From positions 29,599 to 93,598 of the forward strand of contig CANNAC010000011.1 of assembly GCA_947502495.1 (NCBI GenBank): a stretch of 64,000 nt of DNA, in the 5' to 3' direction. The notes below the pieces were generated by a model. That model was given only the letters and a program-made list of their open reading frames with translations, was not told the origin of the DNA and made no database searches. Source of the DNA: an uncultured Flavobacteriaceae bacterium (GTDB taxonomy: Bacteria > Bacteroidota > Bacteroidia > Flavobacteriales > Flavobacteriaceae). The position numbers and the translations under genes are program-made. The first letter of the stretch is position 1. The number at the start of each line of letters is the position of its first letter. Below, one piece after another: positions 26,549 through 36,110 of this stretch.

Positions 26549-28182
26549 AACAATCTTTTAAAGAAACGTTTCAAAGCACTTTCTTCTTTATCTTTACTTA
26601 CATCTTCCTTTTTATCTTTTGAAATAGTAGATGCTGTCTTTCTAGTATCTTTAAATTCAATAATAAAAACACCAAAATTATTTAATGTTTTCGTTTCTGT
26701 CGGATTTACAGCTTGCATTGGCACTGTAATTTTAGCATCTTCCGCTAGTGTACCAGTTTTTAAAACACGATCTAAGTTCTCCACATCTGTAATAGTATAC
26801 TTACTTCCTTTTTGGATGTTGTATTCCGAGAAATCGACTACCACATCTTGCTCCTCTTTATTAAAAAGAACGACTCTGTAACTATTTGTTTTATATTCAC
26901 TTTTTGTAATATCTAAAACGTTGTCTAGGTTAAATGCACCAATGTGCTTTTTTTGGCTGTTTATGTCGATGTTAAACTTCGTTTTCCATTCGTTAAAAGG
27001 ATAGTTTGTTTTGTTAATGCGGAAAGCTTTCGAATTTTTAGAATAGTAGAGATTATTGTTAAACTTCCAGTTTTTATTTTTTGCTAATTCGAAAACGGAG
27101 TTTGTAAAATTCATATAGCCCGTATAAACTATGTTATCTCTAAAGGTTAGCGTTTTTGCATACAATATTCTCAAGGCATTATTTCTTCCTAAAATAATAT
27201 TATTAGCCACCAAAACATTTTCGACTGGCGCTTTATGATAAAACCCTATTGTTAGAGAAGGTGCATCTCCGTTTACTTCATTTTTTAAATAGTTCGTGTT
27301 ATGATATAAAATGTTATTGGTAACCTTAATATTCTTTGCAATATTAATAGCATTTCTATCATCTGAAGCTACAATAATATTATCTACCGTATATTTATTT
27401 GCTGGCAAACCACTATTAAATATGACGTTATTATCTAGAGTGATATTTTTTACATATTCAAAATTTGCATTTCTTCCTGCCGACCAAACCTCAATACCTT
27501 TATAGTAATTATTAAAAATGACATTGTTTTTAATAATTCGCTCTTCTTCGCTTTTATTCTGGACATAAAAACCTTCTCCAGCACCTCTTCCTTTTTCATT
27601 AATTACACCGTTATTAAAAACAAAGCATTCTGTAATTAAGGTTCCTCCTGTACTTTTCCAAGAACCAAAACCTAAACCAGGATTATTATATATTTTAAGG
27701 TTTATAAACTTACAATTTCTTCCTTCCAAATGATACACTCCTGCAATTCCTTTAAATTTCTTAATTCTAAAATCTCTTACAAATTCACCCAACCAAGTAA
27801 CCTCAAAATCCTTATAAATTACTTGTCCGCCTCGAATACCTAACGTCTGTCCTTTGGTGGAAGAAACATTCCCATTTAAGATCACTCTCTCGTTTGGATA
27901 TGCACTTACAGTAATATATGTATTAGGTATTGTACAATTAAGCGTACTATTATATCTGCCATTATAAACACCTTCATGCAACCAAATGGTATCTTCCCCT
28001 TTAACTATTTTATTAGACTGGTTCAATGCGGTTTGTAAATCCCAAGGAGCTTGTAGGGAACCATTTCCTGTTGTTTTTCCTGGTGTTGTTTTATGGCTTT
28101 CTGGAAACACATGAAACTCTTGTTGCGCAATACTTAACGCTACAAATAAAACGGATAAGATGGTAAGACAGATTTTCTTCAT
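26545..28182 (-). CDS. secreted right-handed parallel beta-helix repeat protein
   Basis: This 545-residue protein has a signal peptide (1-18) and a beta-helix core (about 80-400) seen from repeated N-x-x-I/F and NN-turn coils such as NITLDNNVIFNSG and NIKVTNNILYHN. The family includes polysaccharide lyases and glycan-binding proteins; catalytic residues cannot be assigned by eye. A small beta-sandwich follows (about 410-510), and the last 35 residues are charged and lysine-rich (KDKKEDVSKDKEES). It has no T9SS domain. Placed at the edge of the polysaccharide cluster, it may process or bind the exported glycan. Confidence 0.8.
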   Translation of the reverse strand: MKKICLTILSVLFVALSIAQQEFHVFPESHKTTPGKTTGNGSLQAPWDLQTALNQSNKIVKGEDTIWLHEGVYNGRYNSTLNCTIPNTYITVSAYPNERVILNGNVSSTKGQTLGIRGGQVIYKDFEVTWLGEFVRDFRIKKFKGIAGVYHLEGRNCKFINLKIYNNPGLGFGSWKSTGGTLITECFVFNNGVINEKGRGAGEGFYVQNKSEEERIIKNNVIFNNYYKGIEVWSAGRNANFEYVKNITLDNNVIFNSGLPANKYTVDNIIVASDDRNAINIAKNIKVTNNILYHNTNYLKNEVNGDAPSLTIGFYHKAPVENVLVANNIILGRNNALRILYAKTLTFRDNIVYTGYMNFTNSVFELAKNKNWKFNNNLYYSKNSKAFRINKTNYPFNEWKTKFNIDINSQKKHIGAFNLDNVLDITKSEYKTNSYRVVLFNKEEQDVVVDFSEYNIQKGSKYTITDVENLDRVLKTGTLAEDAKITVPMQAVNPTETKTLNNFGVFIIEFKDTRKTASTISKDKKEDVSKDKEESALKRFFKRLF

Positions 28183-28236
28183 ACTAACAAAATTACAATT
28201 ACTATACCAATAGCAAACAGATTACATTATTTTTGT

Positions 28237-28244
28237 TAGTTTTG
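28237..28244 (+). promoter_or_regulatory. -7 promoter element TAGTTTTG for the glycosyltransferase pair
   Basis: TAGTTTTG fits TAnnTTTG and ends 20 bp before the start codon of the first GT2 gene. It is the only good match in the 82-bp divergent spacer. Confidence 0.5.
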
Positions 28245-28264
28245 AATAAATCTAACAAACATTC

Positions 28265-29155
28265 ATGCTATCCATATTAATCCCTACATACAATTACAAC
28301 ATAAGTGCTCTTGTTGCAGAAGTGTATGCGCAAATAAAAAAATTGGATGTTGCTTTTGAAATATTATGCTACGATGATGGCTCTACAGACAAAGACATTA
28401 TTATTGCGAACAAGGAGATAAATAATCTAGAAAACACCAAGTATCTCATACTAGACAAAAATATTGGCAGAAGTGCTATTCGAAACCTTTTAGCAAAAGA
28501 AGCAAAGTTTGCATGGTTACTTTTTTTAGATGCCGATGTACTACCAAAAGAAAACAACTTTATCGCTAGCTATTTAAAGTCTATATCTACAAACTCTCAA
28601 GTTATTTATGGCGGGATTTTGTATGACGAAAAGAAACCAGACAATAATCATTTATTGCGTTGGACTTACGGAAGAAAACGCGAAGCACTTTCCACATCTA
28701 AAAGAAATAAAAATAGTTACTTAAGCTTTTTAACGCTTAATTTTTTAATTAGAAAAGATGTTTTTAACGTGGTTACTTTTGATGAAGACATTCCTAATTT
28801 AAGACACGAAGACACTTTGTTTTCGTATCACTTAAAATTAAATAAAATACACGTAGCGCATATTGAAAACCCAACCTACCATTTAGGTTTAGAAGAAAGC
28901 AGTGTGTTTTTAAGAAAATCAATAGAATCTATTGATGCCTTACATTTATTTTTAGAACAAAACTTAATACCTAAGAACTACACATTAATTACCAAAGTTT
29001 TTTTCAAACTTAAAAAAGTACAGCTACATTATCTATTGGCATTTATTTATAGAAATTTTAAAGGATCTTTTGATAAAAACTTACTTTCAAAAAAACCATC
29101 TCTATACCTATTTGATTTATACAGATTAAGCTACCTTTGTTACTTACACCCCTAA
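28265..29155 (+). CDS. family 2 glycosyltransferase
   Basis: This 296-residue GT-A enzyme has the opening SILIPTYNYN, nucleotide-sugar aspartates in YDDGSTDKD, and the metal-binding DxD in FLDADVLPK (about 89-97). The stretch RHEDTLFSYHL (ED motif) is the usual acceptor-site block. It transfers a sugar from an activated donor to a surface glycan intermediate at the cytoplasmic side; donor and acceptor are unknown. It is 3 bp ahead of a second GT2 gene and co-transcribed with it. Confidence 0.88.
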   Translation: MLSILIPTYNYNISALVAEVYAQIKKLDVAFEILCYDDGSTDKDIIIANKEINNLENTKYLILDKNIGRSAIRNLLAKEAKFAWLLFLDADVLPKENNFIASYLKSISTNSQVIYGGILYDEKKPDNNHLLRWTYGRKREALSTSKRNKNSYLSFLTLNFLIRKDVFNVVTFDEDIPNLRHEDTLFSYHLKLNKIHVAHIENPTYHLGLEESSVFLRKSIESIDALHLFLEQNLIPKNYTLITKVFFKLKKVQLHYLLAFIYRNFKGSFDKNLLSKKPSLYLFDLYRLSYLCYLHP

Positions 29156-29158
29156 TTA

Positions 29159-30097
29159 ATGCCATTTTTCTCTATAGTAATTCCATTATACAACAAAGAA
29201 CATTTTATTGTGCAAACAATACAAAGTGTTCTTGACCAAACGTTTCAAGATTATGAAATCCTTGTTGTTAATGATGGTTCTACAGATGCTAGTTTAAAGA
29301 GCTTGAGTGTGTTTAACGATTCTAGAATACAAGTGTTTACTATTAAAAACCAAGGCGTTTCTCATGCTAGAAACTTTGGTATAAAAAAAGCAAATGCCGA
29401 ATATGTTGCATTTTTAGATGCTGATGATTTATGGCTAAACAAACATCTAGAACAGCTTAAAAAACTATCCGAAGATTTCCCTAACTGTGGTTTATATGCA
29501 AATGCATATGTGAAAAAAATGGGTGAAATCACTTTAGAATCTGATTATATAGACATTCCTAATGCATGGAATGGTATTGTTAAAGACTATTTTAAATCCA
29601 GTCAATTTAGCTGTGTTGCATGGACTTCTGCAGTAATGGTTCCTAAAAAAATATTGGAGGCCTTTAATGGCTTTGATGAAAAAATTACACTTGGCGCTGG
29701 AGAAGACACCGATTTATGGATGAAAATAGCGATACAACATCCAATAGCTTTTAATAATAATGTTACTGCCGTTTATAACTTACATGCAGATAACAGAATT
29801 TCTAATGCCAATACCAATTTAAGGCAGTTTTTAGATTTAGATGTATATGAAGAAGCTGCTAAAAGCAATACTTCCTTAAAAAAATACTTAGATTTCAATA
29901 GATTTTCTATTGCTTTGCAATACAAACTTGTAGGTAATAAAGAGAAGATGGATTTTTATTTAAAGCATTTAAACAAGCATAATTTAAATGCAAAACAACG
30001 TTTTATACTTAGTTGCAATAAAAGCACTTTAGTTTTTTTAATGAAAACACAAAAAGTACTACGACAGTTTCACGTTAATTTAAGTCCGTTTAAATAA
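29159..30097 (+). CDS. family 2 glycosyltransferase
   Basis: These 312 residues start with FSIVIPLYNKEHFI, followed by VNDGSTDAS and the DxD motif in AFLDADDLW (about 87-95). An acidic acceptor motif is present in GAGEDTDLWMKI. It belongs to the cytoplasmic glycan assembly set. The last 18 bp overlap, tail to tail, with the FdtA-like gene on the other strand. Confidence 0.9.
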   Translation: MPFFSIVIPLYNKEHFIVQTIQSVLDQTFQDYEILVVNDGSTDASLKSLSVFNDSRIQVFTIKNQGVSHARNFGIKKANAEYVAFLDADDLWLNKHLEQLKKLSEDFPNCGLYANAYVKKMGEITLESDYIDIPNAWNGIVKDYFKSSQFSCVAWTSAVMVPKKILEAFNGFDEKITLGAGEDTDLWMKIAIQHPIAFNNNVTAVYNLHADNRISNANTNLRQFLDLDVYEEAAKSNTSLKKYLDFNRFSIALQYKLVGNKEKMDFYLKHLNKHNLNAKQRFILSCNKSTLVFLMKTQKVLRQFHVNLSPFK

Positions 30098-30490
30098 CTC
30101 GAAGTCTTTGTATTCTCGAATGTAATCGCTCTCTTCAAAAACATCTGAAGCTAACACCAAACAAACAGATCCGGAGGAAAAATTATCTATTTCTCGCCAA
30201 ATACCAGGTACGATTAGTAGGCCTTTATTGGGTTTATTTAAAGTTATTGTTCTTTCGTTTTCGCCATCTTTTAAATGCACTTCAAAACTACCACTTAAAG
30301 GAATTAAAAATTGATATAAGTTTTTATGCGCATGCCCACCACGATACGAATCACTAGGCACATCATACAAGTAATACACTCTTTTAATTTCAAATGGCAC
30401 GCCGTCTTTTTCAACTACTGCTAGCTTACCTCTAGTATCGCTTACTGTTGGCACTTCAATTATTTTAATATCGTCTACGCTAGTCTTCAT
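30080..30490 (-). CDS. FdtA/QdtA-family sugar 3,4-ketoisomerase (cupin)
   Basis: This 136-residue cupin is recognised from DTRGKLAVVE, FEIKRVYYLYDVP, the active-site block RGGHAHKNLYQ (two His, about 55-65) and the late GIWREIDNFS. FdtA and QdtA convert dTDP-4-keto-6-deoxyglucose to the 3-keto isomer, the step before transamination. Together with the FdtB-like aminotransferase at 35010 this gives a dTDP-3-amino-3,6-dideoxyhexose. The dTDP-glucose genes rmlA and rmlB are not in the window. Its start overlaps the end of the upstream glycosyltransferase gene by 11 bp. Confidence 0.88.
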   Translation of the reverse strand: MKTSVDDIKIIEVPTVSDTRGKLAVVEKDGVPFEIKRVYYLYDVPSDSYRGGHAHKNLYQFLIPLSGSFEVHLKDGENERTITLNKPNKGLLIVPGIWREIDNFSSGSVCLVLASDVFEESDYIREYKDFELFKRT

Positions 30491-31589
30491 TTAAATCCGC
30501 AATTAATTTGTTCCAATCTTTACTTATGTTTTCTACAGAAAACCTTTTTACACTTTCTTTTGCATTCGCTTTACATTGTTGGTAAAGCGCTTTATCAAAG
30601 ATAAAACTATTCATTGCTTCTGCTAATGCCTTTTCGTCATAATTTTTCACTAACCATCCATTTACCCCATTTTCTATTACTTCTTTTGGTCCCGAGGTGC
30701 AGTTCACCGAAATCACAGGAGTAGCTAAAGCTAACGATTCTGGAATAACCATAGGAAATCCTTCATGTCTACTTGTAAGCATGGTGAATAACGCTTCCTT
30801 TACGTAAGGATATGGATTTGCAGTAAAGCCTTTAAATATCACGTATCTTTCTATTTGCAATTCCTTTGCGTAATTTTTTATGCTATTTAAATCATCGCCA
30901 CTACCAACTATTAATAATTTTACATGTTGTTCTGGTAGTTTAGAAAGATGGTACGCTTTTAATAATAGTTTTAAATTTTTATGTGTATCATCTATTCTTC
31001 CATAATAAATAATATATGTTTCCTTTTCAAATTCATTAGCATCCAAAGCCTTTTCCTCAATTTCTTTAAAATTAAAGGCATTATATATCGTTTGTATGTT
31101 TTTAATTTGAAATTCTTCTTTAAACTTCTCGCTTATCTCCTTCGAAACTCCAGTAAATGTTTCCTTTTTATACAACCAAACATTCAGCCATTTATAAGGT
31201 GTAAATGTTTTTTCCTGCACATAATTATGAAGTACATAAACGACACGAATATTATGGTACAAATATTTACTAAAAATAAACTCTCTATATGCCAAAACGC
31301 GATATCGATTATCTATAACACAATAAAAATCATGTTTTTTCAGATAGGCTTTAAATTTTCTAAATCTTTGTATTTTTCCTAAAAAAGTATCGTTTTTATC
31401 TTTAAATTCCCCTAAATTAAAAAGTGTACCAGAATATGGATATGCTACTTGGGATAACAATGTAACAACATGCACATCATAACCTAAATGATGTAAAATA
31501 TTGGTTAGTGTTGCTGAAGATTTCTCTGCTCCTCCTTTAGCAAGAGAGGAAGTAACGACACAAATCTTTTTTTTATTGTTATTTTGCAA
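30480..31589 (-). CDS. family 4 glycosyltransferase (GT-B)
   Basis: This 369-residue retaining GT-B enzyme has the N-terminal loop SSLAKGGAEKSSATL and the C-terminal donor site SRHEGFPMVIPESLALATPV with the E-x7-E pair. The start is TTG at 31589: no ATG lies near, the TATATTTG promoter ends 20 bp upstream, and TTG gives the expected N-terminus just before KKICVVTSS. It is co-transcribed with the FdtA-like gene (11-bp overlap). Its sugar donor is unknown. Confidence 0.87.
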   Translation of the reverse strand: MQNNNKKKICVVTSSLAKGGAEKSSATLTNILHHLGYDVHVVTLLSQVAYPYSGTLFNLGEFKDKNDTFLGKIQRFRKFKAYLKKHDFYCVIDNRYRVLAYREFIFSKYLYHNIRVVYVLHNYVQEKTFTPYKWLNVWLYKKETFTGVSKEISEKFKEEFQIKNIQTIYNAFNFKEIEEKALDANEFEKETYIIYYGRIDDTHKNLKLLLKAYHLSKLPEQHVKLLIVGSGDDLNSIKNYAKELQIERYVIFKGFTANPYPYVKEALFTMLTSRHEGFPMVIPESLALATPVISVNCTSGPKEVIENGVNGWLVKNYDEKALAEAMNSFIFDKALYQQCKANAKESVKRFSVENISKDWNKLIADLNED

Positions 31590-31608
31590 GTGATAATTTA
31601 TTAGAAAC

Positions 31609-31616
31609 CAAATATA
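31609..31616 (-). promoter_or_regulatory. -7 promoter element TATATTTG (glycosyltransferase/FdtA operon)
   Basis: Minus-strand TATATTTG followed by G fits TAnnTTTG, in a spacer of only 31 bp between divergent start codons. The opposite gene at 31621 must use a promoter that overlaps this gene. Confidence 0.55.
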
Positions 31617-31620
31617 GTAA

Positions 31621-32763
31621 ATGAAAATCTTATTATTAGGAGAATATAACTCTTCGCATTATACTTTAAAAGAAGGCTTACAAAAACTTGGGCATGAAGT
31701 ATTGGTTGTTGGTCATGGTGACGGATTTAAAAAAAGAAAATCAGATATACTTTATAACTTAAAATACACAGAAGGTTTTTCAAAAAAACTTAAAATCTTA
31801 CTCTTCAAACTATTTGGATTTGATATTACTTCTTTACATGTCAAGAAGCAATTTAACCGTTTTAAAACACAATTAACGGGTTTTGATGCGGTACAATTAA
31901 TAAATGAAACACCTTTTAACACGCATCCTAAAGTGGAAAAACAACTGTTAGCTTTTATTTTTAAAAATAACAAAAATGTTTTTTTACTTTCCTGCGGTAC
32001 AGACTATGTTAGTGTAAAATATGCCTTTGACAAAAAATTTAGATACTCCATTCTTACTCCCTATTTTAATAATAAAAGCAATAAAAAAGATTTCTGGCAT
32101 GCTTTAATGTACCTAACGCCACCTTATAAAAAGCTGCATGAATATGTTTACAGCAATATAAGGGGAGTATTTGCTAGCGATTTAGATTACGATATCCCTT
32201 TATTAGAAAATGAAAAATATTTAGGAATGGTACCTAACCCCATAAATCTGGAGAAATTAGATTTCACGGAGTTAGATGTAACTAGTAAAATTGTTATTTT
32301 TCATGGGATTAACATGAATAATTACTTCAAAAAAGGAAATGATATTTTTGAAGAAGCATTGGCTATTTTAAATAAAAAATATGCAGATAAAATAGAAATT
32401 ATTACCGTAAAAAGTTTACCTTATAATGAATATATAAAGGCTTTTGATACGGCACATATTCTATTAGATCAAGTATTTGCTTATGACCAAGGTTTTAATG
32501 CTTTGGAAGCAATGGCAAAAGGAAAAGTGGTTTTTACTGGAGCAGAACAAGAATGGTTAGATTATTATCATATTGAAGAAGATACTATTGCCATAAATGC
32601 CTTACCAGATGCTGAAAAGATTGCTAACAAATTAGAATGGCTCATTTTACATCCAGAAAAGATTGTAGAGATTTCTAGAAACGCAAGAGCTTTTATAGAA
32701 AAAGAACATCATTATGTCGCTATAGCCAAAGTATATCTAGAAAAGTGGCAATCTAAATTTTAG
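31621..32763 (+). CDS. glycosyltransferase, GT-B type
   Basis: The 380-residue chain starts with MKILLLGEYNSSHYTLKEGL, a Rossmann-type beginning. The C-terminal domain has the donor-binding run AHILLDQVFAYDQGFNALEA and then MAKGKVVFTGA, typical of GT4-related enzymes. The first domain is short on known motifs and may recognise an unusual acceptor. It belongs to the surface glycan cluster and lies head-to-head with the preceding operon; its 3' end faces the PhyH-like gene 2 bp away. Confidence 0.8.
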   Translation: MKILLLGEYNSSHYTLKEGLQKLGHEVLVVGHGDGFKKRKSDILYNLKYTEGFSKKLKILLFKLFGFDITSLHVKKQFNRFKTQLTGFDAVQLINETPFNTHPKVEKQLLAFIFKNNKNVFLLSCGTDYVSVKYAFDKKFRYSILTPYFNNKSNKKDFWHALMYLTPPYKKLHEYVYSNIRGVFASDLDYDIPLLENEKYLGMVPNPINLEKLDFTELDVTSKIVIFHGINMNNYFKKGNDIFEEALAILNKKYADKIEIITVKSLPYNEYIKAFDTAHILLDQVFAYDQGFNALEAMAKGKVVFTGAEQEWLDYYHIEEDTIAINALPDAEKIANKLEWLILHPEKIVEISRNARAFIEKEHHYVAIAKVYLEKWQSKF

Positions 32764-32765
32764 CT

Positions 32766-33596
32766 TTATATTCTAGGAAAACGCAACTCTAAAGACACTC
32801 TGGTAATATCCTTATTATTATTAACTGCTGCTCCATGAATTAAAAAAGGAGTAAAAATGATGGCTTCTCCTTGTTTTGGATTTGGTCTTGTCATTTTAAT
32901 ACTTCCCGTTTTGGTTTCCAAGATACAAGGCACGTAATAAATATTACCGTTAATTTCGGCACCTTTACTTTCTGTTCTTAGTATTTCGTTTTCTGGTATT
33001 AAATGACTTCCAGAAAGCACAGGTAACGAAGAGTTTTCGTTGCAACCTTCAATTGGTATCCATACATTAATAATATCTTCCCAATAGCTTAAATAGCCAT
33101 CTCTATGTGGCGGATTAATATCTAACGAGTTAGGTCTGCTTATTCGTATCTGTATATGTGACTTTTGCAATTCTTCAACCCAAGATGTTAGTTTAAATCC
33201 TAGAACTTCACCAAAACGATCTGCTAATGCATCAATATTAAAATCAAAGTCTTTATTTTCTAAGTTTCTAGTAATGTTGATTACCTTATTATGTAACGCA
33301 TCTGTATGTACAACTTCATGGTACTTAGCAAGTGTAAACGTTTCTTCATCAAACGAAATATCATTCGCCTTTATGGCATCCATTATATTTTGGGTTAATG
33401 ATTTTTTTAATCTTTCAAATTCATCATTTACAAAAGCATTAACGACTTTGTATCCTTCATTTTCCCATGACATTTTTGACAAAACACTATTGGTTTTATT
33501 GTAAAGCAATTCGTTTTTTCCCCAGAAAAAATCGCCTTTAACTTTAAACGCATAAGGTGTATTATCTAAATATATATGACAGTTCTTTGTATTCAT
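32766..33596 (-). CDS. phytanoyl-CoA dioxygenase-like Fe(II)/2-oxoglutarate oxygenase
   Basis: These 276 residues show the iron triad: the HxD motif in PHRDGYLSYWED (about 171-182) and a distal His in FLIHGAAVN, with an Arg (TRVSLELRF) for 2-oxoglutarate. Such enzymes hydroxylate lipids, amino acids or sugars. Its place inside the polysaccharide cluster suggests it modifies a sugar or a substituent of the glycan, but the substrate is not inferable. It is 4 bp from the flippase gene upstream, so it belongs to the same operon. Confidence 0.8.
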   Translation of the reverse strand: MNTKNCHIYLDNTPYAFKVKGDFFWGKNELLYNKTNSVLSKMSWENEGYKVVNAFVNDEFERLKKSLTQNIMDAIKANDISFDEETFTLAKYHEVVHTDALHNKVINITRNLENKDFDFNIDALADRFGEVLGFKLTSWVEELQKSHIQIRISRPNSLDINPPHRDGYLSYWEDIINVWIPIEGCNENSSLPVLSGSHLIPENEILRTESKGAEINGNIYYVPCILETKTGSIKMTRPNPKQGEAIIFTPFLIHGAAVNNNKDITRVSLELRFPRI

Positions 33597-33600
33597 ATTT

Positions 33601-34923
33601 TTAAGCTTCTAACTCTTTTTCTCCATCTTCACCTTCTGGAATAACACCAAATAAGGAAGAACTAAAGATTAGCAAAATCACTATGTAGTAAATTGCATAA
33701 TTAACAAAATGTGCTATTGCTGCTCCTTTTACGCCATATAAATCTACAAAATAGATACTAGCTAAATACATTAATAGGACAGAAAAAGCTTCGGTGATAA
33801 TATAATGCCAAAACATGTTTTTCGCTAAAAACTGATAGGAAATCACAATGGACAATACTTTAACGAAATCTCCTAATAATTGCCAAAAGAACAAGTCTTC
33901 TACGGGTTTAAATTCTGCAGTAAAAACAATAGCAACAATATAGGATCTTAGTAAATAAATAATAACTAAACCTACCGCAAAAATGGGGATTATCGTTTTA
34001 TAAAACCCAAAAACTTCTTTTCTAAATTCTTTAACGTTATCAATTTCAGACAAACGAGGCAAGATGTATAAGGTTAACAAGGTACTTACAAACATTAAAT
34101 AATATTTTGAAATCCTTGTCATCGCTTCCCAAAATCCTGCCGCTTGATGACTAACATTATCGATAATATAATTACGAACTGTAATTGCTACTAATGGCAA
34201 AACTATTGCCGAGAACAAAGCCATTACAGAATACGTACTTAGTTTTTTTATAGCGGAAAGTCTAACATTTTTAACCTGAATTAAAGGAACTAAACTTCGC
34301 TGATTTAAAATACCAACCAAAGTAATTAATAAAATTAAAGACTCCGCAATTACAATAGCAATTAAGGCGCCGTCTATTTTATTTAACCAAATTAAAACAA
34401 TCGTTATAAGCGCTCCCAAAACTTGACCAATAATACTAATAATAAGAATTATTCTATATTTGGAAAACCCATTTAAAATGGAGAAAGCGAACATATTCAA
34501 CGTATAGAAAGGTAATGCAATTGCAAATATTTTAATTACATACGCATAATCATTATATGCCGGAAAAAGGTAATTATTGATATGTTCTGCATTAAAATAA
34601 CTTAAAAAAGAAACCAGAAAAGTGGATATAAAACCTAAGTAAAAGACGGTCGACAGGGTTTTACTTAATTCTAAAGCATTGTCTTTAAACTCTGCCACAT
34701 ATTTAACCACGCCGTTATAAAGCCCAAGAATAGAAATGGATTGTGCGGAATGTAAAAAATTACGCAAATTCCCAATTAAAGCCATTCCTTCTGCGCCAAC
34801 AAAATACGCAATAGCTTTAGAGGTTAAAAAACCCGTAATTATTTTAGTTAAAACTGCCGCAGAGTTTAGCGAAGCAACTTTAAATAAAACATTAGAGTTT
34901 ATATAATTTAATACGCGCTTCAT
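33601..34923 (-). CDS. Wzx-type O-antigen / polysaccharide flippase
   Basis: This 440-residue protein has about 12 hydrophobic helices in pairs, with the MATE/MOP-type N-terminus VLTKIITGFLTSKAIAYFVG and an early conserved GNLRNFL. It moves the undecaprenyl-linked repeat unit across the inner membrane. The C-terminus ends in a short acidic tail. It sits between the aminotransferase gene (86 bp) and the oxygenase gene (4 bp). No Wzy polymerase is recognised in the window. Confidence 0.88.
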   Translation of the reverse strand: MKRVLNYINSNVLFKVASLNSAAVLTKIITGFLTSKAIAYFVGAEGMALIGNLRNFLHSAQSISILGLYNGVVKYVAEFKDNALELSKTLSTVFYLGFISTFLVSFLSYFNAEHINNYLFPAYNDYAYVIKIFAIALPFYTLNMFAFSILNGFSKYRIILIISIIGQVLGALITIVLIWLNKIDGALIAIVIAESLILLITLVGILNQRSLVPLIQVKNVRLSAIKKLSTYSVMALFSAIVLPLVAITVRNYIIDNVSHQAAGFWEAMTRISKYYLMFVSTLLTLYILPRLSEIDNVKEFRKEVFGFYKTIIPIFAVGLVIIYLLRSYIVAIVFTAEFKPVEDLFFWQLLGDFVKVLSIVISYQFLAKNMFWHYIITEAFSVLLMYLASIYFVDLYGVKGAAIAHFVNYAIYYIVILLIFSSSLFGVIPEGEDGEKELEA

Positions 34924-35009
34924 CGGTTTACACGTTTTGATTTATTGCGTATAGAGGAAGCATTTGCATATATTTTTTTAAGATAAAATGTAGGTCCAAA
35001 TATTTTCAA

Positions 35010-36110
35010 TTAATAGCCGTTTAAAATTTTAATGACTTGCGTTACCTCGTCATCTGTAAGAACAGGACTCATAGGTAAACTTACAATGTTTTTATGAATT
35101 TCTTCTGTTATTGGCAATTCTAATGACTCAAATGCTTTAAATGCCTCTTGTTTATGGGGCGCAATAGGATAATGCATTAAAGTTTCTATTTGATGTTGAT
35201 TTAAATAATTTATAAAATGGTCTCTATTTTCTACTAAAACTACAAACACATGAAATACGTGATTGTTAGAGTTATTATAAAACGGAAGTATTACTTTTTC
35301 GTTATTAACTTCAGTAATATAACGCTTTGCTACCTGTCTTCTAATTTGATTATCTGCATCTAACGTTGGAAGTTTAATATTTAAAAAAGCAGCTTGAATT
35401 TCATCTAGCCTATTATTAAATCCGATTAATTCATTGACATATTTTTTGGAAGCACCGTAGTTTCTTATTTTTTTAATCACTTCTGCTAAAGCAGTGTGGT
35501 TTGTAGTAACTGCTCCTGCATCACCTAAAGCGCCAAGATTTTTACTCGGATAAAAACTAAAAGCAGCAGCATCACTCAAATTTCCCGCTTTCTTGTTGTT
35601 TTTATATACTGCTCCATGGGCTTGTGCTGCATCTTCAATAACTAATATATCATGCTTTTTTGCAAGTATATTAATACGTTCCATATCTGCTATTTGTCCG
35701 TATAAATGTACCGCAAGAATTGCTTTTGTTTTTGGTGTTATATGCTTTTCAATATTGGCGACAGAAATATTATAAGTGTCTAACTCTGGTTCTACAAAAA
35801 CCGGTTTTAAGCCCGCTTGCATTACCGAAATAATACTTGCTATATATGTATTTGCAGGCACAATAACTTCATCCTTATCGTGTAATACGCCTAGTTCTTT
35901 ATATGCTTTAAAGATTAAAATTAAGGCATCTAAGCCATTACTTGTTCCAATGCAATGTTTAGTACCGCAATAGTTTGCAAAGTTGGTTTCAAAAGTTGCT
36001 ACTTGTTTTCCTAAAACATAATAACCAGAATCTAAAAACTGCTTAAACTGTTCTTGAAACTGCGTTTCAAAACGTGCGTTCATTTTATGTAAGTCTAGAA
36101 ACTTAATCAT
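35010..36110 (-). CDS. DegT/DnrJ/EryC1/StrS sugar aminotransferase (FdtB-like)
   Basis: This 366-residue PLP aminotransferase makes a 3-amino sugar nucleotide from the 3-keto product of the FdtA-like enzyme. The PLP lysine is K190 in [16 protein letters not shown]; the cofactor-binding [11 protein letters not shown] is at 157-167, and GTSNGLDAL at about 55-63. The size and the SFYPSKNLG sequence fit FdtB/QdtB closely. Its first 4 bp overlap with the stop codon of the acyltransferase gene upstream (ATGA type), so acylation of the amino group by that product is a reasonable inference. Confidence 0.9.
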   Translation of the reverse strand: MIKFLDLHKMNARFETQFQEQFKQFLDSGYYVLGKQVATFETNFANYCGTKHCIGTSNGLDALILIFKAYKELGVLHDKDEVIVPANTYIASIISVMQAGLKPVFVEPELDTYNISVANIEKHITPKTKAILAVHLYGQIADMERINILAKKHDILVIEDAAQAHGAVYKNNKKAGNLSDAAAFSFYPSKNLGALGDAGAVTTNHTALAEVIKKIRNYGASKKYVNELIGFNNRLDEIQAAFLNIKLPTLDADNQIRRQVAKRYITEVNNEKVILPFYNNSNNHVFHVFVVLVENRDHFINYLNQHQIETLMHYPIAPHKQEAFKAFESLELPITEEIHKNIVSLPMSPVLTDDEVTQVIKILNGY